Shown piece by piece: positions 22,542 through 33,109 of a DNA stretch of 64,000 bases (positions are counted from its first letter, which is position 1; each line of letters begins with the position of its first letter). Below the pieces are notes generated by a model. It saw nothing but the letters and a program-made list of their open reading frames with translations, did no database searches and was not told where the DNA came from. Made by a program: the position numbers and the translations under genes. Source of the stretch: Liopterus haemorrhoidalis (Eukaryota > Arthropoda > Insecta > Coleoptera > Dytiscidae); assembly GCA_963971575.1 (NCBI GenBank), contig OZ020624.1, positions 811,001 through 875,000 of the forward strand. Direction: 5' to 3'.

Positions 22542-23748
22542 GGGTCTATTTCAAAGTAGAAAAATGTGTGTAAGGAGATAGGAGCTGTTTGTCCTTGCGT
22601 CGGATTGGTTTAGATCGTCATCCCTATTACAACGTTAAAATATTGTTTTGTTGACAGATGTTCAGTGTCGTACTTTGGAAATATATATTATTTATATTAT
22701 TTAATTTTTTTCATATATTTTGTTATTATTTACATATTTAGACTTTTATTTATATTCTTGGCGTAGATTGTATGGAGAAAATTCTCCATGTAATTTGTTT
22801 TTACGCAGTTATATATTTTTTAGGTTATCTGACATATAAATATTTTTTGACACTTGACAATTAAGAGATCAAGAAAGAGGACTAATGTGTTGCCAAAAGA
22901 CAGCCCAGCTGATTGTGCCCAAAGAAGAAGTTATTGATATAATTTTTAAACCTTATATACATATATTTTTAATTTTAATTTACAATTATTATTTAAATAA
23001 GAAACTTTAGCTCTGAAGATATATTGTTTGTTTTATTGCTTCATTTAAACTCTTTTAGCAAATCTCTCTTGTTACAGTCTGTTTCAAACGCTTAGGTGGA
23101 ACTAAATGGGAATTTCGTTCTTTTAGGTTGTCACGACAAGGGACCTTGCTTGAGTTATTTCAGTTTTCACGTTGGAATGTCAAAATTTAAAATTACAACA
23201 ATGAAACCATGGAAACGAATGACCTATGTCAAAATTAAATTATTTTTTTTATATATTTTAATGACAAAAAATAAATAAATGGGAAATTTGTATTAAGAAT
23301 GACACAAAAAATCAAAATATAAAGAAAATGACATTTTAAAATTCTATTAATCTTAACCAAAAAATGTTTATTGTAAGTATGATTTACAAAGCTTAAACAA
23401 AACGGCCGAAAAGCACGATTTAAGCGATGAAAGTAACTAAATTGCAAAATCTAGTTCCGCCTAACCGTTTGGAACAGACTATATATAGTACATCATTTTT
23501 AAAATTTTTCAAATTTCCCATTAAACTGAATTTATGTCGTATAAATAAGTGTATTTAACATCTGCCTTGTTTATTTCAATATCCTATTAACCATTTTCAT
23601 ATTTTAAAAAAATCACTAGCTAACCCAGTTACTACGCCCATGCCCTAGTTGTAACTTATTTTAAATTTCCCGCTATACTGTATTTGTCCAGTGTAAATCG
23701 TACTCGGTTCGCAGCGCTATCTACTTTTTTCTACTTTGAAATAGACCA
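22542..23748 (-). mobile_element. 1.2-kb TA-target element, copy 1 (left of TDP-43)
   Basis: Ends GGGTCTATTTCAAAGTAGAA and TTCTACTTTGAAATAGACCA with TA on both sides (22540-22541 and 23749-23750). The internal sequence matches copy 2 (26080-27288) in reverse orientation. A 407-bp MITE sits inside at 23075-23481. No transposase is recognisable. Confidence 0.88.
23075..23481 (+). mobile_element. CAGTCTGTTTCAAACG MITE nested in copy 1
   Basis: Inverted ends CAGTCTGTTTCAAACGCTTA and TTCCGCCTAACCGTTTGGAA-type, with TA at each side. It is inserted between 'aaatctctcttgt' and 'tatagtacatc' of the host element. Copy 2 is uninterrupted at that point. Confidence 0.85.
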
Positions 23749-23749
23749 T

Positions 23750-24640
23750 AGGTTTTAGAGATTTTCAGATTTTCAGGACATGACCTAACGATTATTTTTT
23801 ACAGTAACCGAGACCACCGGTTTTACGTGTCCTGTGAAGCATGCCCCATATTTCCGGAAATTAATTCAGATACAGGCACTCATTGTAAAGAATCTGCGCC
23901 TATGATTGCAACAGCCAAGTTTTTTTTTTTTTTAATTTGTGCCTATACTAGTTCGATCTCATGATTCCACACTTTCAAAGCAAGTATTCGTGACAACTTA
24001 TAAATACGAAACCCCCATTTACTTCCGCCTAAACCAAAGAAATGACCTAGTTTGTTTTTTATTTTAAGCGGAACTAGATTTTGAGAACTGTTTTAAAAGT
24101 TTAAGCAGAACCAAATGATATTTTCATTTAAGTTGCCACGAACTGAGTTATTTGTTTTCATATTCTAGTTCCGCTTAAATCAAAGAAACAGACTACAGGT
24201 GGTATTTCACATAAACGATCCAATTAGGAGTTGTGCCTGTTACTTATTTATTTATTTTTTTCTTTATTTCTTTCACTAATAGTGTTTTTTTCGTTAGCTT
24301 TCATCCAAAACCGACGCGTGTGTGTCAGCTGCTCATATGCAAACATTCAATAACCGCTCTTTACAAAAATCAACTCAAAATTCCACTTTTGATGAGCCGC
24401 CCGTGTGCAACTCACACTCTGAACACCCATACGCAGCCCTTATTTCACCTCTCCCTAAAAATAACACAAGATAAACATGAAACTCAAAACACACATCAAC
24501 ATTCCTATTTCAACAATTTTATTAATTAACACACAACAAATATACTTCAATGAAGGTATGACTTACAACTAACATATAACTACAAAACTCGGTGATTTAA
24601 ACAACGGAATCGTCCATCACAAGTAGATATCACACAAGAA
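23750..24640. other. 3' flank of TDP-43 with a small MITE
   Basis: At about 24022-24195 lies a MITE of the family with ends TTCCGCCTAAACCAAAG and CTTAAATCAAAGAAACAGAC. The rest is AT-rich without genes. The interval 24523-24649 would be TDP-43 3' UTR. Confidence 0.5.
24518..24523 (-). promoter_or_regulatory. candidate polyadenylation signal of TDP-43
   Basis: AATAAA on the minus strand, about 127 bases after the TDP-43 stop codon. No competing AATAAA was noted nearer the stop. Confidence 0.45.
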
Positions 24641-24649
24641 AACATTCGA

Positions 24650-25828
24650 TCATTCGTAAACTGGTTCACTAGAATTACTGTGTCCATAGCGTCTTTGTTG
24701 GGACGAAGTATGTCTTCCACCATTAGTATTATCAGCAACTGTCTCTGGTTGGTTTTGAAAATTCCCTATAATCCCCCAACCAGCTTGGTTCAAAGCAGCA
24801 GCAACAATTGCTGGGTTCATTGGTAGAGCACGTAATTGCATTCCCATATCAGGATTACCATTAGGTTGCCCTTGACCAGTTATTCCCAAAGCTTGTAAAT
24901 TCGGCATATCCATACGCAGTTGATTCCAATTTGTATTACCAGTTTGAACATAACGTGTTGTATGATATCCATGAGTAGGTTCTTGTCCATGTACTGTTCT
25001 AGAAATTCGATTACTTAGATTATTCGAACCACTTTTTGGAGCAGCATTGCTAACGTGGACAGAAACACCTTTAACAATGTGGTCTTCACCACATAAACTC
25101 TGTGCCACTTCTGGGTCCATAAAAGTGACGAAACTGAATGCTCGGAATGGTTGGGGTATAAAAACATCAGTAACTTCACCATATTTGCTGAAATATTCTT
25201 TTAGATCTTCAGCTGACATGTCTTCTGTGCATCGTCCAACGAAAACCTTGCAGGGGACTTGTTGGGCAGTACCATCTTTGCTGTTTGGGACTTTAACATC
25301 ACACCAACGTCCATCTATTTTATGCCTTTGTGCTAAAACTCTCATTTGGGATTCGTAAGAAGCAAATCTTACAAAACCAAAACCCTTTGATAAGCCTGTT
25401 TTAACGTCTTTCTTTACTTGGGTCATTAAGACTTCCCCAAATGATTCAAAATACTCACGAAGGTCTTGTTCTGTTGTTTTCCAAGGAAGACCAAGTACTA
25501 TAAGGTCAGTGCATCGATGTTTGGTTTCTATACGTTTAGTTTTAGCATTTGATATGTCGAAGTCATCGTCTGATTTACGTTTGTTTTCTTTTGGGAATAC
25601 GCAGTAAAAAATAAGTGTTCCCCAACCTATTTCAGGAGGATGAAGCCTACCATCACTCAAGCGTATTCCACGTAATGCTCCTGAGTCGGAATTTTTGTAT
25701 TTTAAACCACTTGCACCTGGAAATTGTGCTAGGAGTGTTGTTAATAATAACGTGCCATCGTCTTCTGTTGGTAATTCGATTGGTTCGTCATTTACATCCT
25801 CGGCTATTTGAACATACCTTACAGACAT
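24650..25828 (-). CDS. TBPH: TDP-43 (TBPH) RNA-binding protein, intronless
   Basis: Encodes 392 residues of a TDP-43 family hnRNP, a nuclear RNA-binding protein that regulates splicing and mRNA stability. Visible parts: N-terminal oligomerisation domain (about 3-79, [19 protein letters not shown]); bipartite nuclear signal (KENKRK 80-85 and KTKR 96-99); RRM1 (about 107-180) with LIVLGLPW and RNP1 KGFGFVRF at 148-155; RRM2 (about 193-262) with KVFVGRC and RAFSFVTF at 229-236; then a C-terminal tail with the conserved helix [20 protein letters not shown] at 338-357. The tail is short and not glycine-rich compared with vertebrate TDP-43. The start was chosen at 25828 ([13 protein letters not shown]), because that is where family similarity begins; the frame stays open up to an ATG at 25885. 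The coding region has no intron, unlike the multi-exon Drosophila TBPH, which suggests a retrocopy or secondary intron loss (inference). It lies between inverted transposon copies. Confidence 0.93.
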   Translation of the reverse strand: MSVRYVQIAEDVNDEPIELPTEDDGTLLLTTLLAQFPGASGLKYKNSDSGALRGIRLSDGRLHPPEIGWGTLIFYCVFPKENKRKSDDDFDISNAKTKRIETKHRCTDLIVLGLPWKTTEQDLREYFESFGEVLMTQVKKDVKTGLSKGFGFVRFASYESQMRVLAQRHKIDGRWCDVKVPNSKDGTAQQVPCKVFVGRCTEDMSAEDLKEYFSKYGEVTDVFIPQPFRAFSFVTFMDPEVAQSLCGEDHIVKGVSVHVSNAAPKSGSNNLSNRISRTVHGQEPTHGYHTTRYVQTGNTNWNQLRMDMPNLQALGITGQGQPNGNPDMGMQLRALPMNPAIVAAALNQAGWGIIGNFQNQPETVADNTNGGRHTSSQQRRYGHSNSSEPVYE

Positions 25829-26079
25829 TTTCATATCACGCAGTAACAAATTTACACACAGTTTACTCACGCAAAGCATACACACTTTTTCCTTTACACG
25901 TTACTTACGTTTTTGAAATTTAAGAACTGTCAAATATTTTTACAAGCATCACAAACAAATGATAGATATTTTTATAAATATTGGAACGCCTTCTTGGTTA
26001 ATAAATTTTATTTACTGGGTAAAATTAAAGTCACTGTGTAAAGAAAGTAAAGTCTGTTCCTTTGGTTTAGGCGGAACTA

Positions 26080-27288
26080 TGGTCTATTTCAAAGTAGAAA
26101 AAAGTAGATAGCACTGCGAACCGAGTACGAATTTACACTGGACAAATACAGTATAGCGGGAAATTTAAAATAAGTTACAACTAGGACATGGGCGTAGTAA
26201 CTGGGTTAGCAAGTGATTTTTTTTTTTAATATGAAAATGGTTAACAGGATATTGAAATAAACAAGGCAGATGTTAAATACAGTTATTTATACAACATAAA
26301 TTCAGTTTAATGAGAAATTTTAAAAATGATGTACTATATATAACAAGAGAGATTTGCTAAAAAGAGTTTAAATAAAGCAATAAAACAAACAATATATCTT
26401 CAGAGCTAAAGTTTCTTATTTAAATAATTATTGTACAGTCTGTTTCAAACGCTTAGGCGGAACTAAATGGGAATTTCGTTCCTTTAGGTTGTCACGACAA
26501 GGGACCTTGCTTGGGTTATTTCATTTCTCACGTTGCAATGTCAAAATTTAAAATTACAACAATGAAACCATGGAAACGAATCACCTATGTCAAAATTAAA
26601 TTATTTTTTAAATATATTTTAATGACAAAAAAATTAATAAATGGGAAATTTGTATTAAGAATGAAACAAAAAATCAAAATATAAAGAAAATGACAATTTA
26701 AAATGATATTAACCTTAACAAAAAATGTGTATTGTAAGTATGATTTACAAAGCTTAAACAAAACGGTCGAAAAGCACGATTTAAACGATGAAAGTAACTA
26801 GATTGCAAAATTTAGTTCCGCTTAACCGTTTGGAACAGACTGTAAATAAAAATATATGTATATTATGAAGGTCTAAAAATTATATCAATAACTTCTTCTT
26901 TGGGAACAATCAGCTGGGCTGTCTTTTGGCCTCACATTAGTCCTCTCTCTTGATCTCTTAATTGTCAAGTGTTAAAAAATATTTATGTGTCAGATAACCT
27001 AAAAAATATATAACTGCGTAAAAACAAATTACATGGAGAATGTTCTCCCTAAAATTTACGCCAAGAATATAAATAAAAGTCTAAATATGTAAATAATAAC
27101 AAAATATATGAAAAAAGTTAAATAATATAAATAATATATATTTCCAATGTACGACACTGAACATCTGTCAACTTGGACTAAAAACAATATTTTAACAGTG
27201 TAATAGGGATGACGATCTAAACCAATCCGAAGCAAGGACAAACAGCTCCTATCTTCTTACACACATTTTTCTACTTTGAAATAGACCA
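26080..27288 (+). mobile_element. 1.2-kb TA-target element, copy 2 (right of TDP-43)
   Basis: Ends TGGTCTATTTCAAAGTAGAA and TTCTACTTTGAAATAGACCA, with duplicated TA at 26078-26079 and 27289-27290. Orientation is opposite to copy 1, so the two copies form inverted arms around TDP-43. A MITE is nested at 26436-26842. An empty-site comparison with 54745-54923 proves that it moved as a TA-target DNA transposon. Confidence 0.9.
26436..26842 (+). mobile_element. CAGTCTGTTTCAAACG MITE nested in copy 2
   Basis: Same MITE as 23075-23481 (407 bp, a few differences), with TA at 26434-26435 and 26843-26844. It is inserted at a different host position (in 'aataattattgta'), where copy 1 is intact. Confidence 0.85.
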
Positions 27289-27442
27289 TAGATTTTCAAT
27301 TCTGGTTACTTTTACCGATTGATTGAAGCTTTTGATTATTTTGTTCAGAAAAAGCCAACTTCAATATATAAAAAAATAACTAATAACAACTTATAAAAAT
27401 GAAAATTCCGGTTAGTTCCGCCTAATCGTTTGGAATAGACTA

Positions 27443-27690
27443 TAGATTTTGCAAACTAGTTACCTTCATCGTTTGAATCGTGTTTTTGGTCGTTTTGTTT
27501 AAGCTTTGTAAATCATACTTACAATAAATATTTTTTTGTTAAGGTTAATATAATTTTAAAATGTCATTTTCTTTATATTTTGATTTTTTGTGTCAATTTT
27601 AATACAAATTTCCCATTTATTTATTTTTTGTCATTAAAATATGTAAAAAAGCATTTTATTTTTGACATATGTCACTCGTTTCCATGGTTT
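27443..27690 (-). mobile_element. partial CAGTCTGTTT MITE
   Basis: Reverse-strand match to the 407-bp MITE interior (block GTTTAAGCTTTGTAAATCAT at 27497-27516). The outer end is missing. Confidence 0.65.
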
Positions 27691-27691
27691 C

Positions 27692-27812
27692 AGTTTTTTT
27701 TTTTTTTATTAATGGCCTTTGCTGCTGTGGCAATTAGCCAGGACCATTTTTATTTCAGAAAATTTCCATGCCTGAACGGGATTCGAACCCGAAACGCTAC
27801 GCCGATAGAATG
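27692..27812 (-). repeat. tRNA-derived SINE, internally deleted
   Basis: Minus strand: GGCGTAGCG, then directly TTTCGGGTTCGAATCCCGTT (B box), CAGGCATGGAAATTTTCTGA, 'cctggctaattgccacagcagcaaaggccatt' region and a poly-A tail. Compared with the complete SINE at 43040-43188 it lacks the A-box half. Confidence 0.8.
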
Positions 27813-27836
27813 AAAATATAATTCCAACAATTCCAA

Positions 27837-28514
27837 ATGGTTATTAAATTTACGCTCTTAAAAATTAAATGCATCATTTACCAAAATATAACTAGAATTT
27901 TGACAAAATAATTTAAACAAAATAAAAATGGAAAAAAAACAAAAAATTAAACTGTCTCCTCTGCCCGGAAGCGAAATCCTAGTTTGCTGCGTAGTATGCA
28001 AGCAAGCTAACCATTACACCAGGATACGCCTTCTAATATAGTGTGTTACATAACTATAACTTTTGTACATCGTCAACCAAAAACAAAAAATGCGTTATTT
28101 TCCGAAAACATAATCTGATCAAAAATTCCAGTTGTACTATTTCGGTTCACACCAATGTACATTACTTAGAATTTTTTCAGATTTTTAGTTTAAACCATCT
28201 GGGCTACAGGATGTGGGACAATTTTTTTTTTGCACAATTTTGGCAAAAATTGCATCAAAATAATTTATTTTGCAAAAATAAAAGTTTTGATCGTTAATCT
28301 ACGTACTAAGGGCTTTCATTAGATACCCTACTCAGATTTGAAAAAAAAAATTTTTTTCGATGAGCACATATTTGTTTATATTTTTAGGGGGATATGTTTT
28401 TTAGTATTTTTCCTATGTGCGGGTCAAAGAGTTGTATAAGCATGCCAAATTTCAACTCTCTAGGTTTAGCCGTTTGGCTACAATTTTTATCGAACAGATA
28501 GACGGACAGACAGG

Positions 28515-28587
<73 letters not shown>

Positions 28588-28640
28588 GACAAAATGACGG
28601 TATAAGGGTTTTTTGGTCATACCAACAAAAGCCTAAAAAT
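27837..28640 (-). mobile_element. tRNA-slot element, copy C
   Basis: Reverse orientation and truncated at the GTGTGAATATTCACAC end. It carries a CAGA array of about 20 units at 28517-28587 and the end block CCTATGTGCGGGTCAAAGAG. Its tRNA-like module (27957-28034) differs from all other copies. Confidence 0.8.
27957..28034 (-). other. tRNA-like module in copy C
   Basis: Minus strand: GGCGTATCCTGGTGTAATGG, TTAGCTTGC (A-box-like TGGTGTAATGG), B-box-like GATTTCGCTTCCGGGCAG, then a T-rich terminator. It is unrelated to the modules of copies A, B and D outside the box motifs. Confidence 0.6.
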
Positions 28641-28969
28641 GAAGTTTCCCTCTTAGTTACGTGTTACAAAATGAACATACTACATATCGTCGGCTTACTT
28701 GTAAAACCTTCCGAAAAAGTCCGATTTTCAACAGTTTTGATTTTTTTGTTTTATTATTTCCGTAAGATAATACAAAAATGATAAAATAATCATAAAATGT
28801 TTTGCACATTGTAACTGAAATTAAATTACTGATATTTCATGAAAATTTCATAAAACAAAGTTCTAAAATAATGATTGTAGCAAGTTTTTTGCCTCTCCTG
28901 AAAAGTTATGCTTCTTGGACTTAAAAGTATTTACAGGTAACCCGACGATATTTATGCACTGTAACTCTT
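28641..28969. other. 3' flank of the MFSD11-like gene
   Basis: AT-rich, no repeat recognised. It probably contains the gene's 3' UTR; AATAAA-like motifs are frequent and not decisive. Confidence 0.4.
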
Positions 28970-30274
28970 TTAAAATCTAACATCCTGTTCACTAGAATCA
29001 ATTTTTAAATCAGCCATACTCTCATTCGAATATTTATATGTAGGTCTGAGTTCAACTACAATAAAACTAACAGAACCCAATACAGCAAAAACATATAAAA
29101 TAGTAATAACACCATACAATCCAATAGGTGTATAAAAAAATCCAATGGCAGCAGCTAAACATTGCACAAAAGTATAAATAGGAAAAGCCGAAGCACTATC
29201 CTTAGCATAAACACTACCAAGGATCCCATAAATTTGGGTAATAATACAAGAATCACCAAAACCTAACAAAAACGCACAGAGATATCCTAAAGGAACACTG
29301 CTGTCAATAATAGCTTTGTCATCAGTAGGTCCATCTGTTGAAGAATTTGGTAAATTAATCAAAATTATGGTGAAAGCAATTGTTTGGATGATAGTCCCAA
29401 GGATAACCAATGGATATCTTCCATGTTTTATCACTTTATTGCCTAGGAATCCAAACAGTAATCCTCCAACAACTTCTCCTACACCAATCAAAATTCCGGT
29501 AACTGCTACAAGAGTAGTACTCTTTTCATCTAAATTATTAGTGAATCCCATAGCACTTGCATAAACACCAACATAAAAAGACATTTCCAATCCAGTATAA
29601 AAAGAAGTAATAGAAATTAAAATCATATCTCTCTTTACAAATAACTTAGTAGCCCGAACAAATGCTTTTAGGGGTTCAATTTTTTCTCCTTCATTAACAG
29701 GTTTCTTGAGTATCAATATTAATAAAGTCCCCAAAGAACTAACAGCAATCATAACACCAAATAATGTGTCCCTTTGTTGTTTGTTTATTGTATCAGCCTT
29801 GATGACGAAGTATATATACAGATTTCCAATGACTTCTCCAAATTGTATTATACCCCAAAACAAAGCAGCATTTCTTCCAATTGTCTTGTTGGTCGAATTT
29901 AGCGTCATATAATAAGCTTGTGAGGTCCAAACCATTGCAGAAGCTAATCCAGAAAATGCACTTCCTATATAGAATAACCAATCTATGTACGACAAAAACT
30001 GTAAGACGTATAAGGTGTTTATTAATATTCCAGTAAATAGGGTTGCTCGAGGTCCCAATGCCATTATTATTGATGGTGCTAGCCAGTTTGAGATGGCTGT
30101 GAAGAAATATACGATGCACAGACCAATGTAGCCATCTGCTTTGTATTTTGGATATTCTAATTTTATTGCTTCTAGGATGTATTTTTGTGAATTTGATATT
30201 GTAATGAATGATGTCATGTAAAATAAAAAACTAAAGCTGACGAAAAGAACGTTGAAAAACGCTTTGTCAAACAT
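28970..30274 (-). CDS. UNC93-like / MFSD11 family membrane transporter, intronless
   Basis: Encodes 434 residues of a major-facilitator-type membrane protein related to MFSD11 and UNC93-like proteins, whose substrates are poorly known. About 11-12 hydrophobic segments can be seen. Family blocks: YGxxF-equivalent FITISNSQKYILEAI near the N-terminus; SNWLAPSIIMALGPR; GLASAMVWTSQAYYMTLNS then NKTIGRNAALFWGI (strong MFSD11 signature); FGEVIGNLYIYF; ITSFYTGLEMSFYVGVYASA; LLGFGDSCIITQIYGILGS; and a short acidic tail. The start was taken at 30274 (MFDKAFFNVLFVSF), because the 14 upstream codons look unrelated. The frame is fully open without an intron. It lies head-to-tail with TDP-43, 3.1 kb away on the same strand, with only repeats between them. 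Confidence 0.9.
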   Translation of the reverse strand: MFDKAFFNVLFVSFSFLFYMTSFITISNSQKYILEAIKLEYPKYKADGYIGLCIVYFFTAISNWLAPSIIMALGPRATLFTGILINTLYVLQFLSYIDWLFYIGSAFSGLASAMVWTSQAYYMTLNSTNKTIGRNAALFWGIIQFGEVIGNLYIYFVIKADTINKQQRDTLFGVMIAVSSLGTLLILILKKPVNEGEKIEPLKAFVRATKLFVKRDMILISITSFYTGLEMSFYVGVYASAMGFTNNLDEKSTTLVAVTGILIGVGEVVGGLLFGFLGNKVIKHGRYPLVILGTIIQTIAFTIILINLPNSSTDGPTDDKAIIDSSVPLGYLCAFLLGFGDSCIITQIYGILGSVYAKDSASAFPIYTFVQCLAAAIGFFYTPIGLYGVITILYVFAVLGSVSFIVVELRPTYKYSNESMADLKIDSSEQDVRF

Positions 30275-30364
30275 GATGAGGTTGGTTGGGAAATATCTAG
30301 AACATAGTAAATGCAAATGTCAAGTCTAAAGTTAAAATACTGGAGAATATTATATTTTTATTTA

Positions 30365-30843
30365 ACAGATATATTATTTATCATGACCATAGAAACGTTA
30401 CATAAAAGTATGAAAAAATTTCATACTTAACAAATAATTATTCGAAATTTTTCGTTTTATCAAAAAACGTCTCAAATAAAAATTATTAATTATTGCTTTT
30501 ATAACAACTTTTGTTCAATAAATTTTTTCGAAATATTTCTCTGTTGTGAAATATTCGCTAAAATCTTCGACACGAGTAAATTCCCAATTCTAGTTAGCTG
30601 ATTTTTACCAAAAGTTGATCAACTCGTGCCATTGATAGCAGAAGCTTAAATATGAAGTTTCATAAAAATCCTTTCAGCCGAATTTGCTCTGCACGTGTAC
30701 ACAGACAGACGGACAGACAGACCGACAGACATCATGCTAAAAATAGTCGAAACGTTATGTAGGGACCTCAATTCGTGGAGATCCATCGAAATGTCAAAAT
30801 CGGTATGATCACAATACCTCCCTTATATATGTGACGGTCGGTA
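30365..30843 (-). mobile_element. GTCT-microsatellite element, copy 4
   Basis: Reverse orientation, ending ATATGTGACGGTCGGTAA. CAGA/CGGA tract at 30699-30730. It lies about 90 bases upstream of the MFSD11-like start codon, so it could overlap that gene's promoter region. Confidence 0.75.
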
Positions 30844-30845
30844 AA

Positions 30846-31090
30846 AATTGATATGAGTGAATTTTCACACATTTCAGGGTTTCGTAGTAAGTGAATGATG
30901 ATTATTTGGGATGCGAAAACAAATTTTGTTAAAATATTTTTTTGTTAATTTTAATTCGAATGCCTAATGCCATTATTTAGGTTTCTAAATAAGTGCAGTA
31001 TTTTTTTTTTATATAGCAAGGTTCATTAAGATTTTGATAATTTCGCATATTGGTCCCATTGGTTGTTTTAAGTCATAAGCTCCGCCTCCG
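30846..31090 (-). mobile_element. tRNA-slot element, truncated copy E
   Basis: Shares GTGAATTTTCACACATTTCA and the following 240 bases with copy D (44070-44330). The slot and microsatellite end are absent. Confidence 0.65.
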
Positions 31091-31270
31091 TTCATTTAAT
31101 CTTGAAAAAAAGTCTTAAAGGTAAGCTAGTCTAAACAACCATTGCTCATCAATCAAATTATCTCCGTTCAAATATTTTGAATTGGTCAAAAACATATAAA
31201 TTTCATCGCGCAATTCATATAATCGACTGAGGACTTTACCACGTGACAACCACCGTACTTCATTATTTTT
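31090..31270 (-). pseudogene. hAT-family transposase fragment
   Basis: Minus-strand reading NNEVRWLSRGKVLSRLYELR, DEIYMFLTNSKYLNGDNLID, EQWLFRLAYL, stop, DFFSRLNE. This block, with its WLSRGKVL motif, is characteristic of ZBED5/GTF2IRD2-like hAT transposases. A hAT-type end (GGTTCCCAACCTTGGGTACG on the minus strand) lies at 31338-31360. Confidence 0.75.
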
Positions 31271-31379
31271 ACCTTCAGATTTTTAATAGATTTTTTTTTT
31301 AAATTGTAAAATCATTCGCGTACCGGTACTGGTACGCGTACCCAAGGTTGGGAACCTATGGTCTACAGAACGTGGTCGG

Positions 31380-32393
31380 AGCACTCGGAGCGTCAAATCG
31401 AATGTACCCTGTGTATCATGGACTGTGTATTAATATTAAGGCCCAGGCAAGCATGGTTTGTGAATATATCAGGGAAAATAAATGTGTTTGGACTTTGAAA
31501 CTAACAATGCTGTCAACTATTTAATATGATAAGATTTTTTAATAAGATAAGAGAGAATACGTACGTCAGTTAATGCCGTGGACACTCTACGAAAGTAAAC
31601 CTTGAATTAACTGATGTTGTTTGACAGGTGCTGCTTATGAGTGAGGAGAGTTTTGGAGAAATCGGGAATTTCCGACTATTATGTATGTACATTTTTATCT
31701 GTTGCAGTGACACATTTTTCAGGCATACTAAGTGTTGGCTAGGTATGTTATTAATACTGTAATTAGGCAACCTACAATTCATTTATGTATTCAGATTGCA
31801 GTAAGTTACTTTAAGTATAGAATTTCCAAAATGAAATGGCCACCTTCACTTATTGATTCCAATAATGACTGATAGCTTAACCAATATACCTGCAGAGTTT
31901 ATGGTTCTGTCAAAAATAGTTGATAGGAACGTAATAATTATTTAAAACAAACGTGTTTTCTTGTATGCTATTTAGAATGAATTGTATATACTCACAGGAC
32001 ATTACTTCACATTTTTATCAGGCTTAGGACTGGCTATATTTGACTTATAAATATAGGCATGTTTAAAAATCGTTTTGTTTTAAAGTCTTTATAGTCTATA
32101 TTAAATACTTCAAATTTGCACAAACACAAATCATTATTTTTTTGCAACAAAAATAAATCCTAGCAACTTCAAATAATTATATATATGGCTAATTTTGTAT
32201 GGAAATTCTATTCCGTCTTCTTCCAACTTTTTTATTACAAGATGCACTAGAAAAAACTGTTTCACGAAAAAAATCGCTACGGACAACAAAATTCAAACGA
32301 GTTCAACATTCTAGCGAGTTCAAACTCGTACTGAAGGCGTATCACATGTTCACCTGATGCCACTCCGAGTCCCGCGTCCCATATGTTGCCAGT
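31380..32393. other. unassigned spacer
   Basis: No gene supported. Open frames are short and without motifs. Confidence 0.35.
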
Positions 32394-32423
32394 CTGGTTA
32401 CTTAATTTACACACCTCGTATGT
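32394..32423. repeat. solo mariner-type terminal repeat
   Basis: Minus strand reads GTGTAAATTAAGTAACCAGA, closely matching the left end of the mariner at 11611-11637. The element would extend to the left, but no transposase was found there. Confidence 0.5.
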
Positions 32424-32432
32424 TCCATACAC

Positions 32433-32582
32433 CTAAATAGGTAAAAAACGGAAATCGCGAGATTGGATGAACACAGTGGATGTAGAAAAACTTATTGTTA
32501 TTTCTGCTACGTGAGAACGTGCATGATCGTTATGAAAAATTCTTCCTTTTCTGTTAAATAAATTTGAATGTTCTCCTTTAGT
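32433..32582 (-). pseudogene. mariner transposase fragment, distal side of a hAT insertion
   Basis: Minus strand: KGEHSNLFNRKGRIFHNDHA and RSHVAEITIS. This is the block around the second catalytic Asp of mariner (normally H-x-DNAR-x-H). The reading continues on the other side of the hAT element at 34810-34900 (QLIYLIIEIRSET, preceded by IEAIMLPRYRG). Confidence 0.7.
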
Positions 32583-33109
32583 CAGTGCCGCAACAAGGGT
32601 GGTGCGACAGGTGCCGCCGCACCAGGCGCCGGATTCATGGGGGCGCCGAATGGCCAAATTTAATTTTTTTTATTATTATCTTTTATATTAATGAACTATA
32701 ATCAACACAAATTTGATTTCATAATCGAAAGTTTCAAATAGCAGGCAAGATCATTAATTGATGACTGTACAACTGCCATTGCAATGCAATTATTAGAAGT
32801 GATCCACACTTACGATGTAAAAGATGTGTACCCTAACATTGGCATTGCACTGCGCATATTTTTAACGCTCCCTGTAACTGTTGCTTCGAATTAACGCAGT
32901 TTTAGTAAATTAAAGTTAATAAAAAATTATTTGCGTTCTACAATGGGCCAAGAACTTGTAAAATTTAGCTTTAATATCAATAGAAAATACTACAGCGCAG
33001 TCATTAAATTATGAACACTTAATTAACGAATTTTCACAGTTAAAAGCCAGAAAAGTTTAATTTATTTAATTTTCTATTCCGTTAAAGTGATTATATAATA
33101 TATTATTAA

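Larger units (their letters stand above)
26052..27440. mobile_element. MITE split by the copy-2 element
   Basis: The outer pieces 26052-26079 (GTCTGTTCCTTTGGTTTAGG) and 27289-27440 (GATTTTCAATTCTGGTTACT ... GTTTGGAATAGAC) together equal the uninterrupted MITE at 54745-54923. The split falls at a TA, which is duplicated on both sides of the 1.2-kb insertion. Confidence 0.8.

Noticed and set aside
28384..28620. Open frames made of repeated CLSV or TDRQ residues (also near 4315, 21326, 49292, 60806)
   Set aside because: They translate the GTCT/CAGA microsatellites of transposons in arbitrary frames.
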